Made by a program: the position numbers and the translations under genes
Notes under the pieces: model-generated
The model's database searches: none
Told to the model about the DNA's origin: nothing
Seen by the model: only the letters and a program-made list of their open reading frames with translations
DNA from: Gp6-AA40 sp964505975
Lineage (GTDB): Bacteria; Acidobacteriota; Vicinamibacteria; Vicinamibacterales; UBA2999
DNA length: 43,178 bases
Assembly: GCA_964505975.1 (NCBI GenBank)
Contig: CAZDLW010000014.1
Location: forward strand, 1-43,178
Direction of reading: 5' to 3'
In this document: positions 1 through 7,300 of the stretch, one piece after another
Layout of the letters: every line of letters starts with the position of its first letter
Position numbering within the stretch: position 1 is the stretch's first letter

Positions 1-265
1 AATCCACCCGCGGCCCGTGCCCGCCGCTGCGCCGGTCGGCGTGGCGGATGGGGCCCTCGTCGGTGCCGAGGCTCACGCGATATCGAACCACGTCGGACGC
101 GTCAGGGATCGTCACCCGAAAGGGTCGCTGGGCACCAGTTCCCGGCGATGGGATCGGCAACGCGGTGTCCCGTCCGCCCGTTGAATTCCCCGTGAATTCC
201 CGCGTCGGGACCTCCGCCTCCACGAAGGCAGCCCGGCTCCCGCGCGGTGTTCCGACTCGAGACAT
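1..265 (-). CDS. possible partial hypothetical protein (runs off left edge)
   Basis: On the reverse strand a frame stays open from an ATG at 265 to the window edge (about 88 codons visible). Its third codon positions are strongly G/C, as in the neighbouring genes, and the distal part (containing PFRVTIPDASDVVRYRVSLG) reads like ordinary globular protein. No signal peptide, known motif or clear ribosome binding site is visible, and the frame is also open upstream of 265, so the start is uncertain. I do not recognise the family. Non-coding DNA with chance openness is a real alternative. Confidence 0.3.
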   Translation of the reverse strand, partial: MSRVGTPRGSRAAFVEAEVPTREFTGNSTGGRDTALPIPSPGTGAQRPFRVTIPDASDVVRYRVSLGTDEGPIRHADRRSGGHGPRVD

Positions 266-582
266 GGATAGATGGCCCGGAAAGCAAATTTCTCGCCTGG
301 CGAAATGGTGCAAATCAAAGGCGTTTTCGGTAGATCTGGAAAAACCACCCTCTTGCCGCATATCGGGTGTCCTCCGAGTTGGTCACGACCGGCCGTCCGT
401 GAGGGGCCTCACCACGTCTATCCCCGCGGAGCGGGGCACAGCGAACACTGGCAGCAGTGAAGTGGAGCCAGTCCCGCCTCACGATTCCCGGCGATTCGAG
501 GCTCCGCCTTCCTATCAGTTCGGTGAAGCGGCCAGCCGTCTGGGTACACGATCGGTTCACCGCACGTGGGGACATCTTCCAG
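266..582. other. intergenic stretch, no supported gene
   Basis: These 317 bases carry several short open frames but none with convincing protein-like composition. The part around 280-345 is clearly less GC-rich than the surroundings and holds an imperfect hairpin (ATTTCTCGCC/GGCGAAAT, near 288-306). A perfect 6-bp hairpin CCCCGC-GGA-GCGGGG lies near 423-437. It may hold the promoter of the left-edge gene and the 3' end of the methyltransferase-like gene, but I cannot assign a function. Confidence 0.4.
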
Positions 583-1158
583 TCAATCGCGCTTGAGCCC
601 CTCGATGAATCGGGCACCCTCGCGGTCGGCCAGCACGCGGACGGGCCTGAATCCCGCGTCTTCGAGTGCGGCGACGGTCCCGTCGCCGGTCTCCTCGCGC
701 GGCCCGGACTTTGGCGCGGGCGTCAGCAAGGCTCTCACTCCGCTGGGTGTGCCTCTTTCGAGCGCGACCACGCGTCCACCGACGCGCAGGACGCGGTGCC
801 CCTCGCGAAGGGCGCGTTCGCGCCGCTCAGTCCCGAGATCGGTAAGGAAGCCGTGCCGGCTGTGAATGAGCACAATGTCGAAAGACGCGTCCGCGAATGG
901 CAGCGCATCGACAGCGGCGACCTTGACATCGAGGAGTGCTCCCGCGTCGATGCCTGCCCGGCGTGCCCGCTCGGCTGCCCGTTCGTCGGTCACGACGATC
1001 GCGGCCTCGCCGCCGATGCCGACCTTGGAGGCCACGGCGCCGGCGATACGAGCGTCGTCGATATTGATCTGGAGCAGGCGTTCGCCGGGCCGCACGCCGC
1101 TCATGGTGATGGCCAATGGGTCGCGCGCGATGGCCGATTTGCGCAGAAACCACCACAT
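583..1158 (-). CDS. SAM-dependent methyltransferase-like protein
   Basis: Protein of 191 residues resembling the Rossmann-fold core of class I methyltransferases. After the N-terminus (MWWFLRK) comes a glycine-containing first strand region (GERLLQINIDD), an acidic strand end, DVKVAAVDALPFADASFDIVL, which matches the motif II/post-II pattern of the UbiE/Methyltransf_11 group, then a helix and the LRVGGRVV strand typical of motif III. The canonical GxGxG of motif I is degenerate (VASKVGIGG follows the first strand), so SAM binding is not certain. The substrate is unknown. The ATG at 1158 was chosen because the coding character fades upstream and the inositol-phosphate synthase gene starts divergently at 1183. 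A TATATC -10-like box only 8 nt upstream suggests a leaderless transcript. Confidence 0.65.
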   Translation of the reverse strand: MWWFLRKSAIARDPLAITMSGVRPGERLLQINIDDARIAGAVASKVGIGGEAAIVVTDERAAERARRAGIDAGALLDVKVAAVDALPFADASFDIVLIHSRHGFLTDLGTERRERALREGHRVLRVGGRVVALERGTPSGVRALLTPAPKSGPREETGDGTVAALEDAGFRPVRVLADREGARFIEGLKRD

Positions 1159-1166
1159 TTGCCCAT

Positions 1167-1174
1167 GATATAGT
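1167..1174. promoter_or_regulatory. overlapping divergent -10 elements, leaderless starts
   Basis: The 24-bp gap between two divergent genes contains GATATAGT. On the plus strand TATAGT (1169-1174) is preceded by TGA, an extended -10 (TGN), and lies 8 nt before the GTG of the inositol-phosphate synthase gene. On the minus strand TATATC (1172-1167) lies 8 nt before the ATG at 1158. Either would start transcription at or next to the start codon. No good -35 box is seen for either. Confidence 0.45.
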
Positions 1175-1182
1175 GGCCGGTC

Positions 1183-2496
1183 GTGACCCCACCACTCGAC
1201 ATCGCTCCACCGCATGGCAAGCTTGGCATCCTGCTCGTCGGCCTCGGCGCCGTCAGTACCACCACAATCGCCGGCGTTCTGGCCGTCCGCAAGGGGCTTG
1301 CATTGCCGATCGGATCGCTTGCCGAGATGGGTACGATCCGGCTGGGGAAGCGAACCGAGGGTCGGGCACCGAAGATTCGGGAATTCGTTCCGCTCGCCGA
1401 ACTGAACGACATCGTCTTTGGCGGGTGGGACATCTTCGAAGAAGACTGTTACGCGGCAGCTCGAACCGCCGGTGTTCTCGAGTCCGCGCAGCTCGAGCAG
1501 GTTCGGTCTGAACTCGAGGCGATTCGTCCGATGCCCGCGGTCTTCGACAAGCGCTACGTAAAGCGCCTTGACGGGCCGAACGTCAAGAAGGGCAAGAACA
1601 AGCGCGACCTGGCGGAGCAGGTCGTGGCGGACATCCGGGCGTTCAAGCACGCACACGGATGCGATCGACTGGTGATGGTCTGGTGCGGCAGTACCGAGGT
1701 CTACATGAAGGAGACCGATGTGCACTCGACCACCGGCGCGTTCGAAGCCGCGCTCGAACGGAGCGACGATGCGATTCCGTCGAGCATGATCTACGCATAT
1801 GCCGCGCTGCGTGAGGGTATTCCCTACGCCAATGCGGCTCCGAATCTGACGGCCGACATCCCGGCCATGCTGGAGCTCGCGGCGCGGATGCGCGCGCCGG
1901 TTGCCGGCAAAGACCTCAAGACGGGTCAGACACTCATCAAGACGGTGATCGCGCCTGGACTCAAGGCGCGGCTGCTTGGGGTGACCGGCTGGTACTCCAC
2001 GAATATCCTCGGTAATCGCGACGGCGAGGTGCTGGACGATCCGGAATCGTTCAAGACGAAGGAAGAGAGCAAGAAGTCGGCGCTCGAGTACATTTTCCAG
2101 CCGCATCTCTATCCCGATCTCTACAAAGATCTCTGTCACGTCGTTCGCATCAACTACTACCCGCCGCGCGGGGACAACAAGGAAGGATGGGACAACATCG
2201 ACCTCGTCGGTTGGCTCGGGTATCCCATGCAGCTGAAGATCAACTTCCTGTGCCGCGACAGTATCCTCGCGGCTCCAATCGTGCTCGACTCAGCGCTGTT
2301 CCTCGACCTGGCCAAGCGTGCGGGGCTTTTTGGTATTCAGGAGTGGCTTTCCTTCTACTACAAGAGCCCCATGCACGCTCCCGAGGTGTATCCCGAGCAC
2401 GATCTGTTCATTCAGCTGATGAAACTGAAGAACACGCTGCGCTATCTGCGTGGGGAGGAGCTCATCACGCACCTGGGGCGTGAGTACTACGACTGA
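1183..2496 (+). CDS. inositol-3-phosphate synthase
   Basis: Protein of 437 residues belonging to the myo-inositol-1-phosphate synthase family, which converts glucose 6-phosphate to inositol 3-phosphate using NAD without net oxidation. The N-terminus carries the NAD-binding GLGAVSTT loop (about residue 21), and the family's conserved blocks follow, including VWCGSTEVYM, the YANAAPNLTADIPA region, KDLKTGQTLIKTVIAP and WYSTNILGNRDG. The last two contain the conserved active-site lysine region. Length and C-terminus fit the bacterial type. The start is GTG at 1183, with no Shine-Dalgarno but an extended -10 box right upstream, so the mRNA is probably leaderless. The product would feed phosphatidylinositol-type lipids or inositol compatible solutes; no such downstream gene is present here. 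Confidence 0.93.
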   Translation: MTPPLDIAPPHGKLGILLVGLGAVSTTTIAGVLAVRKGLALPIGSLAEMGTIRLGKRTEGRAPKIREFVPLAELNDIVFGGWDIFEEDCYAAARTAGVLESAQLEQVRSELEAIRPMPAVFDKRYVKRLDGPNVKKGKNKRDLAEQVVADIRAFKHAHGCDRLVMVWCGSTEVYMKETDVHSTTGAFEAALERSDDAIPSSMIYAYAALREGIPYANAAPNLTADIPAMLELAARMRAPVAGKDLKTGQTLIKTVIAPGLKARLLGVTGWYSTNILGNRDGEVLDDPESFKTKEESKKSALEYIFQPHLYPDLYKDLCHVVRINYYPPRGDNKEGWDNIDLVGWLGYPMQLKINFLCRDSILAAPIVLDSALFLDLAKRAGLFGIQEWLSFYYKSPMHAPEVYPEHDLFIQLMKLKNTLRYLRGEELITHLGREYYD

Positions 2497-2579
2497 CGCG
2501 GAAGGCACGTCCGGGTGTCGCTCCGGTGTCGTCCGAGCGGCTGCTCCGACGGTCGGACCTTGGAGTATCCTGTCTCCCC

Positions 2580-4550
2580 ATGTCCGATACCAAGACCCCG
2601 CCTCCTGAACTGGCCGACCTCCTCCAGGAGAATCGCACGTTCGCTCCACCCGAGACGTTTCGCGCCCACGCGAACGTTCGTGACGAAAGTGTCTACGCGC
2701 GCGCGGCGAGCGATCCGGAAGCGTTCTGGGCCGGGTTCGCGTCCGAGCTCGAGTGGTTCACGCCATGGACGCGCGTGCTCGACTGGAACCCTCCGCACGC
2801 AAAATGGTTCGTTGGAGGAGCCCTGAACGCGAGCGTCAACTGTGTCGACCGCCACGTCCAAGGGCCCAGGCGGAACAAGGCGGCACTCATCTGGGAAGGA
2901 GAGCCAGGCGACCGACGCACGCTGACCTACTTCGACCTCTTTCGTCAGGTCAGCCAGTGCGCCAACGTGCTCAAGGCGCTGGGAGTCCGGCGAGGGGATC
3001 GGGTAGCGATCTATCTGCCGCTCATCCCCGAACTGGCCGTCGCGATGCTGGCGTGTGCGCGGATTGGGGCGGTGCACTCGGTCGTGTTCGGGGGGTTCAG
3101 CGCCGAGTCCCTCCGCGATCGCATCAACGACGCGGCGGCGAAAGTCCTGATCACGGCCGATGGGGGCTGGCGCCGTGGCCAGGTCGTACCGCTGAAGCAG
3201 ATGGCCGACCAGGCTCTCCTGGAGACCCCGTCCATCGAGCACGTGATCATCGTGCAGCGCATGCACGCCGACACCGTGCAGGTGCACGTCAAAGAAGGGC
3301 GGGACCATTGGTTCCACCGCCTGATGCTCGACGCGTCCTATGCATGCGAGCCGGAACGGATGGACGCCGAGGACATGCTGTACATCCTCTACACATCGGG
3401 CACTACCGGTAAGCCGAAAGGCATCGTGCACACGACGGGTGGGTACCTCGTCGGGACGTATGCAACCTCGAAGTGGGTCTTCGACCTCAAGGAGGAGGAC
3501 GTCTACTGGTGCACGGCCGACATCGGCTGGGTAACGGGCCACAGCTACGTCGTATACGGTCCGCTCGCCAATGGCGCGACAGTGGTCATGTACGAGGGGG
3601 CGCCCGATTGGCCCGACAAGGGTCGGTTCTGGACGATCGTCGAGCGGTACGGCGTGACGATCTTCTATACGGCGCCGACGGCCATTCGCGCGTTCATGCG
3701 CTGGGGGACGGACTGGCCCGCCAGGCACGACATGTCCACGCTGCGGCTTCTGGGATCGGTGGGGGAGCCCATCAATCCGGAAGCCTGGGTCTGGTACTAT
3801 CGCCATATCGGGGCCGAGCGCTGCCCGGTGGTCGACACGTGGTGGCAGACGGAAACGGGCGCCATCATGATCACGCCGCTGCCGGGCATCACCACGACCA
3901 AGCCCGGGTCGGCCACCCGTCCGTTTCCCGGCGTGAGCGCTGAGATCATGACCGACCGGGGCGAGACAATCAACCGCGCCGGCGGGGGTCTCCTCGCCCT
4001 GACCCGCCCATGGCCATCGATGCTGCGCGGGATCTACGGCGATCCTGACCGGTACGTGACGCAGTATTGGAGCCGTTGGACGCCCGATGTCTATTTCACC
4101 GGCGATGGCGCCAAGCGTGATCGGGACGGGTTCTTCTGGCTGCTCGGGCGGGTCGACGATGTGCTCAACGTGGCTGGCCACCGCATCGGCACGATGGAGG
4201 TCGAAAGTGCGCTGGTCGATCACGCCCGTGTGGCGGAGGCTGCCGTCGTGGGGCGGCCGCACGAGATCAAGGGCCAGGCGGTTGCGGCCTTCGTCACCCT
4301 GAAGGAGGGGACGCACGGGACCGAAATGCTCGTAGCGGAGCTCAAGGAGCACGTGGTCAAGAAGATCGGCGCCATCGCCAGGCCCGACGATGTGATCTTT
4401 GCGGCAGATCTGCCGAAAACGCGATCCGGGAAGATCATGCGGCGTCTGCTGCGCGACATCGCGGAAGGGAAGGCGCTGGGCGACATGACCACATTGGCCG
4501 ACCCGGCGGTGGTCGCGAAATTGAAGGAACAGTACCAGGACGAGCACTGA
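2580..4550 (+). CDS. acsA: acetyl-CoA synthetase (acetate-CoA ligase)
   Basis: Protein of 656 residues, the usual length for this enzyme, which activates acetate to acetyl-CoA through acetyl-AMP in the cytoplasm. Residues near 270 show the P-loop-like AMP-binding motif YTSGTTGKPKG. DTWWQTETGAIM follows at about 420, then the YFTGDGAKRDRDGFFWLLGR hinge block, and PKTRSGKIMRR near 610, which contains the conserved C-terminal lysine (acetylation-controlled in characterised homologues). The ATG at 2580 is preferred over a possible start 54 nt upstream because MSDTKTPPPEL begins the family-like sequence. A TATCCT box lies 8 nt upstream and a GGAG 14 nt upstream. The gene stands alone between inositol-phosphate synthase and an ABC ATPase. 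Confidence 0.93.
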   Translation: MSDTKTPPPELADLLQENRTFAPPETFRAHANVRDESVYARAASDPEAFWAGFASELEWFTPWTRVLDWNPPHAKWFVGGALNASVNCVDRHVQGPRRNKAALIWEGEPGDRRTLTYFDLFRQVSQCANVLKALGVRRGDRVAIYLPLIPELAVAMLACARIGAVHSVVFGGFSAESLRDRINDAAAKVLITADGGWRRGQVVPLKQMADQALLETPSIEHVIIVQRMHADTVQVHVKEGRDHWFHRLMLDASYACEPERMDAEDMLYILYTSGTTGKPKGIVHTTGGYLVGTYATSKWVFDLKEEDVYWCTADIGWVTGHSYVVYGPLANGATVVMYEGAPDWPDKGRFWTIVERYGVTIFYTAPTAIRAFMRWGTDWPARHDMSTLRLLGSVGEPINPEAWVWYYRHIGAERCPVVDTWWQTETGAIMITPLPGITTTKPGSATRPFPGVSAEIMTDRGETINRAGGGLLALTRPWPSMLRGIYGDPDRYVTQYWSRWTPDVYFTGDGAKRDRDGFFWLLGRVDDVLNVAGHRIGTMEVESALVDHARVAEAAVVGRPHEIKGQAVAAFVTLKEGTHGTEMLVAELKEHVVKKIGAIARPDDVIFAADLPKTRSGKIMRRLLRDIAEGKALGDMTTLADPAVVAKLKEQYQDEH

Positions 4551-4749
4551 GCACGGGTCGCCCGGTGGCGTCGGACAGGCGCGCGGCCCACCCCGGGATG
4601 GAACGATCCGGGGGGACAGATCGTCAATCTACTCGGCGCGACCGCAGCATGGACTGTCCGGGAGGCCCCAGCTCGAGCGCTCGCGGGCCGCCCGGTGGAA
4701 AGACGCCGCCACGACCATCGCGCTGCGGCGGAGACCGGTAGCCACGACT

Positions 4750-5436
4750 ATGCCGCTCATCGAGACACGCGATCTCTGGAAGACCTACGTGATGGGGTCG
4801 GAAGAAATCCATGCCCTCCAGGGGGTCTCCATCGAGATCGAACGCGGCGAGTACGTCGCCATCATGGGGCCCTCCGGCTCCGGGAAGTCGACGCTGATGA
4901 ATCTCATCGGCTGCCTCGACACGCCAACGCGGGGCAGCTACCTGCTGAACGGCAAGCAGGTCAGCCAGATGAACGACAACGAGCTGGCTCGGATCCGGAA
5001 CGAAGAAATCGGCTTCGTGTTTCAAACGTTCAACCTGCTGCCGCGCGCATCTGCGCTGCAGAACGTGGAGTTGCCGCTCGTGTACGCGGGCATTCCGGCC
5101 AAGATGCGGCAAGAACGCGCCCGGGGAGCGCTGGAAAAGGTTGAACTGGCCCAGCGCGTGAGCCACAAGCCGAACGAGCTGTCCGGCGGGCAGCGCCAGC
5201 GCGTGGCCATCGCGCGCGCGCTGGTGAACAATCCGTCGATCTTGCTGGCCGACGAGCCGACGGGCAATCTCGATTCGAAGACGGGCGCCGAGATCATGGC
5301 GCTCTTCGAACGCCTGCACAAGGCGGGCAACACCATTGTGCTGGTAACCCATGAAGCCGACGTCGCGGCCTTTGCACACCGGATGGTCCTGTTGCGCGAC
5401 GGCCAGGTCGAAAAGGACGTCCGGCGCGCCGCCTGA
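4750..5436 (+). CDS. ABC transporter ATP-binding protein, LolD/MacB type
   Basis: Protein of 228 residues with a complete ABC ATPase: Walker A GPSGSGKST at about 40-48, Q-loop in FVFQTFNLLPRASALQNVELPL, signature LSGGQRQRVAIARAL at about 143, Walker B ILLADEPTGNLDSKT and the switch histidine in VTHEAD. The NLLPRASALQNVELPL and DEPTGNLD patterns mark the MacB/LolD/FtsE group, which power lipoprotein release, efflux or other mechanotransmission rather than substrate import. No FtsX/MacB-like permease is adjacent, so the partner must be encoded elsewhere. The ATG at 4750 follows a GGAG about 15 nt upstream. The exact substrate cannot be told. Confidence 0.85.
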   Translation: MPLIETRDLWKTYVMGSEEIHALQGVSIEIERGEYVAIMGPSGSGKSTLMNLIGCLDTPTRGSYLLNGKQVSQMNDNELARIRNEEIGFVFQTFNLLPRASALQNVELPLVYAGIPAKMRQERARGALEKVELAQRVSHKPNELSGGQRQRVAIARALVNNPSILLADEPTGNLDSKTGAEIMALFERLHKAGNTIVLVTHEADVAAFAHRMVLLRDGQVEKDVRRAA

Positions 5437-5563
5437 TCCGATTGCACTCCGATTCACCGCACACGCAAGGCCTCCGGCAGGTTGGCGGTATCTGCTTGCC
5501 GCGCTGCGCGCCGCATAGCGGTCCGGCCCTGCCTGCACCGTCGAGCGTGGCGCTCACTGAACC

Positions 5564-6451
5564 TCAGCGTTGACCGACAGCTGCCCAATGTCCGGCTCTG
5601 ACCTCGCTGAGCGGTGCGCTTCGATCGACCTCGCGCGGATCGAGCTCGATGCGCCGACGAGGCGCGTCCGGATCGAGAACGGGAACCGCACTGAGCAGCG
5701 CTCGTGTGTACGGGTGGATGGGGTCGGCGAAGACCACCGGTGTATCGCCCATCTCAACGATCTTTCCGAGGTACATCACGGCGACTCGACTGCAGATGTG
5801 CTCCACGAGCCGCAGGTCGTGGGCGATGAACAGAAACGTGAGCTTCAGGCGAGCCTTCAGGTCGATCAACAGCCGAACGACCTGCGCCTGAATCGATACG
5901 TCGAGCGCCGACACGGCCTCGTCGGCGATGATGAGCGCAGGATTCAGCGCGAGCGCACGGGCGATTCCGATGCGTTGCCGCTGGCCGCCGCTGAACTCGT
6001 GCGGGTAGCGTCTCAGGTGGTCCGGCTCGAGGCCCACGAGCGAGAAGAGCTGTTCGACGCGCGCCCTCCGCTCGCGCGGCGACCCCAGCCCGTGGATGAC
6101 CAGCGGCTCTTCGACGATATCGCCGACTCGCATGCGCGGATTGAGGGACGAGTAGGGGTCCTGAAAGATGATTTGCATGTCGCGGCGTACACGGCGCAGA
6201 CGCGTGCGCGAGAACTCCAGTACGTTGGCGCCGCGAAACCAGACTTCGCCCGACGTCGGCTCGATCAGACGCAGGATGCAGCGGCCGGTGGTGCTCTTGC
6301 CGCTCCCGGATTCCCCGACCAGGCCGAACATCTCTCCTTCTTCGATGGCAAAAGTCACGTCATCGACCGCCTGCACGACGGAGGAGTGCTGGAAGAGGCC
6401 CTGAGTCCGCACGAAGTGCTTGACGAGGTGTCGGACTTCGAGCAGTGGCAT
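5564..6451 (-). CDS. oligopeptide/dipeptide-type ABC ATPase, OppF/DppF-like
   Basis: Protein of 295 residues with the peptide-importer ATPase pattern: Walker A GESGSGKST at 46-54, Q-loop FQDPYSSLNPRMRVGD, signature FSGGQRQRIGIARAL at about 153, Walker B IIADEAVSALD, and the downstream YTRALLSAVPVLDP segment characteristic of OppF/DppF. The C-terminal extension is shortened: the cysteine-containing SGCxFHPRC block usual in this family is absent, and the protein ends soon after APLSEVRAGHWAAV. It starts 12 nt after the stop of the OppD-like gene, so the two are co-transcribed. No permease or binding-protein genes lie in the window. It is expected to act as a heterodimer with its upstream partner on the cytoplasmic face of the membrane. 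Confidence 0.88.
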   Translation of the reverse strand: MPLLEVRHLVKHFVRTQGLFQHSSVVQAVDDVTFAIEEGEMFGLVGESGSGKSTTGRCILRLIEPTSGEVWFRGANVLEFSRTRLRRVRRDMQIIFQDPYSSLNPRMRVGDIVEEPLVIHGLGSPRERRARVEQLFSLVGLEPDHLRRYPHEFSGGQRQRIGIARALALNPALIIADEAVSALDVSIQAQVVRLLIDLKARLKLTFLFIAHDLRLVEHICSRVAVMYLGKIVEMGDTPVVFADPIHPYTRALLSAVPVLDPDAPRRRIELDPREVDRSAPLSEVRAGHWAAVGQR

Positions 6452-6463
6452 CGTGACGTCCGT

Positions 6464-7267
6464 TCAGGAGGACCGTACCGTGCCGGGCACCGCGGAAAGC
6501 AGCTGCCGTGTGTACTCGTGCGTGGGCGCACGCAGGATTCCGCGCACCGGACCTTCCTCGACGAGGCGCCCCCTGTGCATCACGGCCACGCGGTCCGCCA
6601 TCTCCGCGATGACGCCGAAGTCGTGCGTGATGAGCAGTAGCGCCAGGTTGTAGCGGGTCTTCAGCGCTCGCATCAGCTCGAGCACTTGCGCCTGAATCGT
6701 CACGTCCAGCGCGGTGGTCGGTTCGTCGGCGATGACGAGGGCCGGGTGGCAGGCCAGAGAGATCGCGATCATCACGCGCTGGCGCATACCTCCCGAGAGC
6801 TGATGGGGATAGTCGCGCATCCGTCGCGTCGCTTCCGGGATCCGAACCGCGTCGAGCAGCTCGATGGCACGCCGCCGGGCCTCGGCCCGCGAAGCCATTC
6901 CGTGCACGGTCAGGGCCTCGGCGATCTGGTCGCCCACTCGCATCACCGGATTGAGCGCGGTCATCGGCTCCTGAAAGATGAGCGAGATCCGAGCACCCCG
7001 AACGGCGCGCATCTCATGTTCGGTCAACGCGAGAAGATCGCGGCCCTCGAACAGAACAGCTCCGCGCGTCACACGCCCCGGCGGAAGCAGCAGCCGCAGG
7101 ATGGCGAACGCGGTGACGGACTTTCCGCTGCCAGATTCCCCGACGAGTCCCAGCGTCTCACCGGGCGCGATCCGAAAGCTCACGTTGTCGACTGCGGTCA
7201 CGGTCGAGCGCTCGCCGTCGAAGGTGACCGTGAGGTCCTGCACGTCGAGGAGGGAGGGCACGCGCAC
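6464..7267 (-). CDS. oligopeptide/dipeptide-type ABC ATPase, OppD/DppD-like
   Basis: Protein of 267 residues: Walker A GESGSGKSV at about 43-51, Q-loop IFQEPMTALNPVMRVGDQ, signature LSGGMRQRVMIAISLA, Walker B VIADEPTTALDVT and the switch block LITHDFGVIAEMADRVAVM, all diagnostic of OppD/DppD. It stops right after YTRQLLSAVPGT, so the C-terminal peptide-transporter domain that brings normal members to about 320-330 residues is missing. The start is GTG at 7267, with another GTG two codons inside and no clear ribosome binding site. It lies 28 bases downstream of the mutase gene on the same strand, and a palindrome fills that gap. Pairs with the OppF-like ATPase just downstream. Confidence 0.87.
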   Translation of the reverse strand: MRVPSLLDVQDLTVTFDGERSTVTAVDNVSFRIAPGETLGLVGESGSGKSVTAFAILRLLLPPGRVTRGAVLFEGRDLLALTEHEMRAVRGARISLIFQEPMTALNPVMRVGDQIAEALTVHGMASRAEARRRAIELLDAVRIPEATRRMRDYPHQLSGGMRQRVMIAISLACHPALVIADEPTTALDVTIQAQVLELMRALKTRYNLALLLITHDFGVIAEMADRVAVMHRGRLVEEGPVRGILRAPTHEYTRQLLSAVPGTVRSS

Positions 7268-7275
7268 CTACTGCA

Positions 7276-7300
7276 CCTGGCGAGGCTGAGCCTCGCTAGG
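7276..7300. repeat. near-perfect palindrome at the mutase stop codon
   Basis: CCTGGCGAGGCT and AGCCTCGCTAGG form an inverted repeat with one mismatch in 12 and a 1-nt centre. It includes the mutase stop codon (TAG, 7298-7296) and occupies nearly the whole gap to the OppD-like gene. There is no T-tract after it on either strand, so a classic terminator is unlikely; it may stabilise mRNA ends or be a fragment of a dispersed palindrome (the GCGAGGC/GCCTCGC words recur in the purD and purN leader element). Confidence 0.5.

Noticed and set aside
415..445. CCCCGCGGAGCGGGG resembles the core of a type I-E CRISPR repeat
   Set aside because: It occurs once, with no second repeat at spacer distance and no cas genes in the window.
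1159..2139. Long reverse-strand open frame continuous with the methyltransferase-like gene
   Set aside because: It is antisense to the well-conserved inositol-phosphate synthase; only the part below 1158 has protein-like sequence.
5437..5563. GCAAG/CTTGC and GGCA/TGCC inverted repeats in the gap between convergent ABC ATPase genes, as a bidirectional terminator or a further purine-type motif
   Set aside because: Arms are imperfect, no T-tract follows on either strand, and the neighbours are not purine genes; kept only as a background example for the GGCAG motif.
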